A stretch of 64,000 nucleotides of DNA, from NCBI RefSeq assembly GCF_000003815.2, contig NC_049984.1:156766-220765 (forward strand). Reading direction: 5' to 3'. The notes beneath the pieces were generated by a model that saw only the letters and a list, made by a program, of their open reading frames with translations, was not told the origin of the DNA and did not search any database. Shown piece by piece: positions 60,245 to 64,000 of the stretch (position 1 is the first letter of the stretch; each line of letters opens with the position of its first letter). The position numbers and the translations under genes were made by a program. Origin of the DNA: Branchiostoma floridae (Eukaryota; Chordata; Leptocardii; Amphioxiformes; Branchiostomatidae).

Positions 60245-60395
60245 TCGGATATGCAGCTTGTTCTCTTCAGTACAAATCTGTGGTGTGTATTAAAATGCCA
60301 TGAGGTGGTTTACTGGGTATGCAGCTTGTACTGTTCAGTACAAACCTGTGGTGTGTAGTACCATGAGGAGGTTTACCGGGTAAGCAATGCGAACA
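60245..60395. repeat. ~74-bp tandem duplication
   Basis: ATATGCAGCTTGT.CT.TTCAG, TCTGTGGTGTGTA and CCATGAGG.GGTTTAC occur twice, with a third partial copy. Confidence 0.85.
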
Positions 60396-61399
60396 TACAG
60401 ATAAACCTCTGGTCTGTGAGTGCCAGAGCAAGTGACCGACCCCGTGTTCTGAGCCTGGCATATCTGACCCGGTATTGACCGTTCCGTATGTATGAGGGGA
60501 GGCTGTAGTACGCACCGCTGTACACTAACCTGGGGTTAATGCCTCAATACACGCTGTCGGGGCGATGCAGTCAAACTGGTACATCACTTCTGTGTATTAC
60601 AGTCAAACCTGCACACCACCTCTTGTGGTTCCAAACATAGAGAATCTTGCCTCTAGATACCATGATAATAATAAAGAAGACAGCGTAGTATTACTACTAA
60701 ATAATAATGATACTACGGTAGCTTCAATGGCCATTTTCATGCCCCCCCCCCCCCCCCCCCCTTTGTATAGACAGGTTGTGTGTAGCTGTTTCCCGTTACG
60801 GCCGTTCTCTATCCCATACTGCTGTCAGATGGCAGAAAACGCCTCATAGCTGCATCAGTAACGCCCGGACCGGCTGGGCACGAGGGGCGTTAGGCCGTTA
60901 GTCTGACCCTGTTCCTTGTGAAACATACACAGCCTTTCTTTCGCGGGTAAACCACTGCAAGTTCTACCGTAGCCTGAAACTCAACTGTATCTGTTTTATA
61001 AGCCGCCGAGTCCCAGGCTCGCTAGCTGCCAGACCAGCACTAGTTCCGAGGCAGGGGGAAGCAGACGGAGGAGCGGGCGGGAGTGCAGGCTTGTATGTGG
61101 GAAGGAGCGGCGCGCGTGGACCATTGGACAGGTTTGTGCTGTTTTGTGCGTTATGCCTGATCATAAGACACGATTGCGCGGTAACCATCAGTTTTACAGC
61201 TACTGACTAAGCTAGTCGGGATTACTCAGGCTTTAAGGCGAAGTTCAAGCAGAGCACGGTTGATATCCGGTTGTTTAGCGCGACTTCTTATTTGTTTATT
61301 TATTACATTATCACCGGTGACATTATTCCAAAGGCGAGACCAGATCACACATACATGACTGCGCTGTAATGCTTGTGATGTTATTGGTAATATTTTGTT

Positions 61400-61478
61400 G
61401 TTCTGTACCTGTATGTACTTTAGTAGTAGCTGTTGCCATACGGTGTATCCTGTACAATTGTCGAGCAATAAAGTTAAT
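61400..61478 (+). mobile_element. LINE/SINE 3' tail, GCAATAAAGTT type
   Basis: CCTGTATGTAC, TGTTGCCATACGG, TGTATCCTGTACAATTG and GAGCAATAAAGTT. The same order is found at 22138-22205 (minus) and partly at 42115-42178. Confidence 0.6.
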
Positions 61479-61844
61479 TCATTCTCATATTCATCTGAAT
61501 CAGGCACCTTGCCCATATCACCTCACCTATAGCTATCCCCCATACTCATCTAGAGGTTCTCGACTATGGTAGCTGGCCTATGTATACATGTACATAGAAG
61601 GAGACTATCTTTTAAAACCATATTCAGTGAATGGCCCCAGAAGGTACTGAGATTGTAGGCATCTGAATGGACACGTGTCTGGATTTATTTATTTATTTAT
61701 TTATTGATGGCGTTACAGGAACAGAGGAGTCGGGAGACAAATGAAAATGACAGTTTGGGGAGTCTAACGTCAAAGGAGCCAGTCCTGTTACTGGCAAAAT
61801 AAACCTGGTGCTGGTCTAGCAGCAAACAACAAGGTGCCATGACC

Positions 61845-61920
61845 TAGCCTGAGTACCATCCACGGTGAGCAAGCGAAAGTATCGAGCCAGCGGTCACTAC
61901 GGAGGATGGTACTCTGGCTA
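61845..61920. mobile_element. TAGCCTGAGTACC-type MITE with 9-bp flanks
   Basis: TAGCCTGAGTACCATCC on the left and GGATGGTACTCTGGCTA on the right. Flanks GCCATGACC and GCTATGACC match at 8 of 9 bases. Length 76 bp. Confidence 0.85.
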
Positions 61921-62764
61921 GCTATGACCGCGCGTATTGTGGAGATTGCACACGTTATGTAGTGTTTTGTGGCATCTTGCACGTTTTTCTCTGCTCGACA
62001 AAATGCGTAGAAAGTAAGAAACTGACAAAACGCGACCGAAAGTACGCCAGAATCTGACTGGAGTTGTGCGTTAGCTCGCAGGTAGGTGAGAGGTTCCCGC
62101 GCTCCTGTTGTTTCCGCGCTTTGTGCTGTTTCCAATCGATCCCTCCGCTCTCCACCCCGGCTGTAGGGCTCTGTCCTGCCATCGGAACTACGCTACATGT
62201 CAGCGGGTTTATGGTGGCTTAGAGCGGCTTGTGTGGAACTGGCGAAAACATGACGGGCAGAACTGTAGGCAGGTAACAGGTGTAGGCAGGTGCACAGGTG
62301 TGGGCAGGTGCACAGGTGTTTATAAGGTGTGTAGGTGTTGCCCAGCTGTAGCACATTCGCAGTCGCCTTAAGCACTCTACTTGTGTCATCATTGTCATAT
62401 ATCCAAAAGGGCAAAGTCTCCATCAAGGGTTATTCTAAAGCTTTATCAGTTTTAAGATCTTTTAAGGAAAGATCGCAGTCCTTATTGTCGGTGAGAAGAA
62501 GACTTCAACACGTCTGCAGTGTGAGGAGAGTTTTGTCCCAGCAGGACAGGTTCGCTCTCCATGTGTGTACTTCTCCCTACCCTGATCTCCAAGCAGATGT
62601 AAGGACTCAACTCGTGTTGTACGGCTGCTTTTGCTTTTCCAGTGTCCTATTTTGGAACGGTTCGTCTTCTCCTACGATACAACATGATTGCACAGAGAAC
62701 ACAGAATAATACTTGAAAAGCGTAATAAAGGTAAAGCTAGTTCCTTACCCTTTTAATGCCGTAG

Positions 62765-62995
62765 GTTGTTATACACTATATCGGCCATGATATTGGGAAG
62801 CGAAGCCCAACCCTCTCCTTCCATCGCCGGTGACCTCCCAACCGAAGTCAGGTGCCCATTTAACCACCTGGGTGGAGTGAGGAAAGTCGTCATGTCTTTT
62901 TTTCCACTGGTACAAGATCGGCAGCATGACAGGATTCGAACCCAGGACCTCTGGGTTCTGGACCAAACCCTGCAGTTTCGCCACATGACCCCGCT
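62765..62995 (-). mobile_element. tRNA-derived SINE, minus strand
   Basis: On the minus strand: A-box-like TGGCGAAACTGC, B box GGTTCGAATCC, then a body with CTTTCCTCACTCCACCCAGG and ACCTGACTTCGGTTGGGAGG. The order and spacing agree with the SINE at 28346, but the CTTGGGAAAGG word is altered. Confidence 0.82.
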
Positions 62996-63100
62996 AACAA
63001 AAGAATGGCGCAAAGCACGGAGAACAGGCCTGATGCTCACATCTACTTGATGATCCCTCCACAACCATTATAGTTTGCGACAGCGTGCTGTAGTTTTGAG

Positions 63101-63195
63101 CCGACTAACTCCTCTGGTACATGGTGTGTTATCTATCTAAAATGTATTTGGCCATTCTACTATTCCTAGCACCCTGTTAAGCCTGGTAGAGGCCA
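63101..63195. repeat. Half copy of the TAGCCTCTACCAGGC core
   Basis: CCGACTAACTCCTCTGG through GCCTGGTAGAGGCCA corresponds to the right half of 53365-53526 and to the inner part of 56567-56883. The left arm is missing. Confidence 0.55.
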
Positions 63196-64000
63196 CCAAC
63201 ATCGAACAGGCTTGTGGCTCCAGCAAAGCGTCTCTTCGTTACGATTTTAACATATTGATTCTCGGTCCATATAAGAAGTCACCATCCATAGCGGCAGGAT
63301 TAGTTCATTAATCATTCTCAACATTCCCTAGATATGAAGTAACTTTTTTTAGTGTATGAATCTTCAATTGTGTATAAGATAAGTACCCTAAAGTTGTCGA
63401 TATTTATATAGCATAGAAACATTCGTGCAATTGAATAAATCGTGCATTCTGAGCTCAGTCAATTTATAGCTGACCAGGAAACGAAAATTTGAACCTGCAC
63501 ATGCTAGTGTACATCAGGCATTGTAGATGTAGTAAGATCCACATTCTTATTTCACTGTAGTTATACATGTACTGTACTTCTGTTTTATCACAATGGCCTG
63601 TACTTAGCTTTCTATAGCGAAAACGCACAATCAATGTCTCTCCTTCATTCTTATGATTATTTTTTTATTGAAGAATATACGGATGATACAAATAAAAGGA
63701 CAAAGACGAAATAACGGTGGAATCAAGTTGCACTCAACTTATTTTAGCGTTGCCACTTGTACAAATAATCCATTCTACCTTAATCAGAGTTCAGAGAATT
63801 TTAGAAGAGACTGTCGGGTTTGTTAACAGCGTATTTCCTGAGCTGTACCCGGAAAAGTTGTTCCCGAAAACGAAAGAAGAGGAAATGGTTAGGTACGTAG
63901 AGGGGCGTGGCACCGCGCGAGGTCATTGACCCCGGCCAGAGGCAAGGCTGGAGGCTGTCCAACTGTTATTTTATATATTCATGGCATGTTGTTAAGTCCT

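Larger units (their letters stand above)
48651..64000. other. Downstream region without a recognised gene
   Basis: No conserved exon was recognised on either strand. Besides listed repeats it contains unique stretches at 48660-49290, 51620-52100, 52340-53300, 53540-54900, 55060-56560 and 63200-64000. Small duplications lie at 50930-51030 and 51300-51415. The open frame 63717-63929 is unrecognised. Confidence 0.6.

Noticed and set aside
61226-61516. Minus-strand open frame of 96 codons
   Set aside because: It is antisense to a retroposon 3' tail and shows no domain.
63717-63929. Open frame of 70 codons near the right edge
   Set aside because: No recognised domain. Could be part of a gene beyond the window, but nothing in the sequence supports this.

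Overview
The window looks like a piece of an amphioxus (Branchiostoma) genome. It is a gene-poor, intron-dominated, animal-type sequence with many short palindromic MITEs, LINE 3' ends, tRNA-headed SINEs and large minisatellites. Its one recognisable gene is most like the deuterostome ZC3H3/Smicl protein. The genus call rests on the repeat style and the gene's similarity; no database search was possible.

The plus strand carries the last five coding exons of a ZC3H3 orthologue: 10293-10356, 22345-22476, 37711-37889, 42981-43144 and 48233-48336 (stop TAA at 48334). The exons join in frame with phases 0, 0, 2 and 1, and give 213 C-terminal residues. These hold the end of one CCCH zinc finger, three more complete CCCH fingers (one split across an intron), an arginine/lysine-rich linker, an acidic Ser-Gly-Glu repeat, and two short motifs (KLPSFISL and LQIRPRF) that match the C-terminal tail of vertebrate ZC3H3. 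Exons for the N-terminal part and first fingers were not found and are probably upstream of the window. ZC3H3 is a nuclear protein linked to poly(A) RNA processing, export and surveillance.

Region by region: 1-10292 is non-coding, probably upstream intron, with a Tigger-like element, an (AC)n tract and a 36-bp minisatellite. The 12-kb intron 10357-22344 has LINE remnants, a duplicated 234-330 bp element, a 22-bp minisatellite and a TTA-flanked MITE. The 15-kb intron 22477-37710 has a SINE, several MITEs and 17-, 18-, 20- and 23-bp minisatellites; its 3' end holds two partial copies of the next exon's start. The two 5-kb introns hold a composite A+T-rich repeat, two sequencing gaps, paired palindromic MITEs and a 33-copy 21-bp minisatellite. 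Downstream of the gene (48.6-64 kb) no gene was recognised; it holds 14-, 29- and ~72-bp satellites, more MITEs, two SINEs and some unique G+C-rich islands.

The most notable observations are: the tandem triplication of the 3' splice site and first ~36 bases of exon 37711-37889, which makes two decoy acceptors that lead to stop codons; a set of palindromic elements with TAGC termini flanked by 9-bp target duplications, seen six times; and a 234-bp repeat set exactly between two 43-bp direct repeats.
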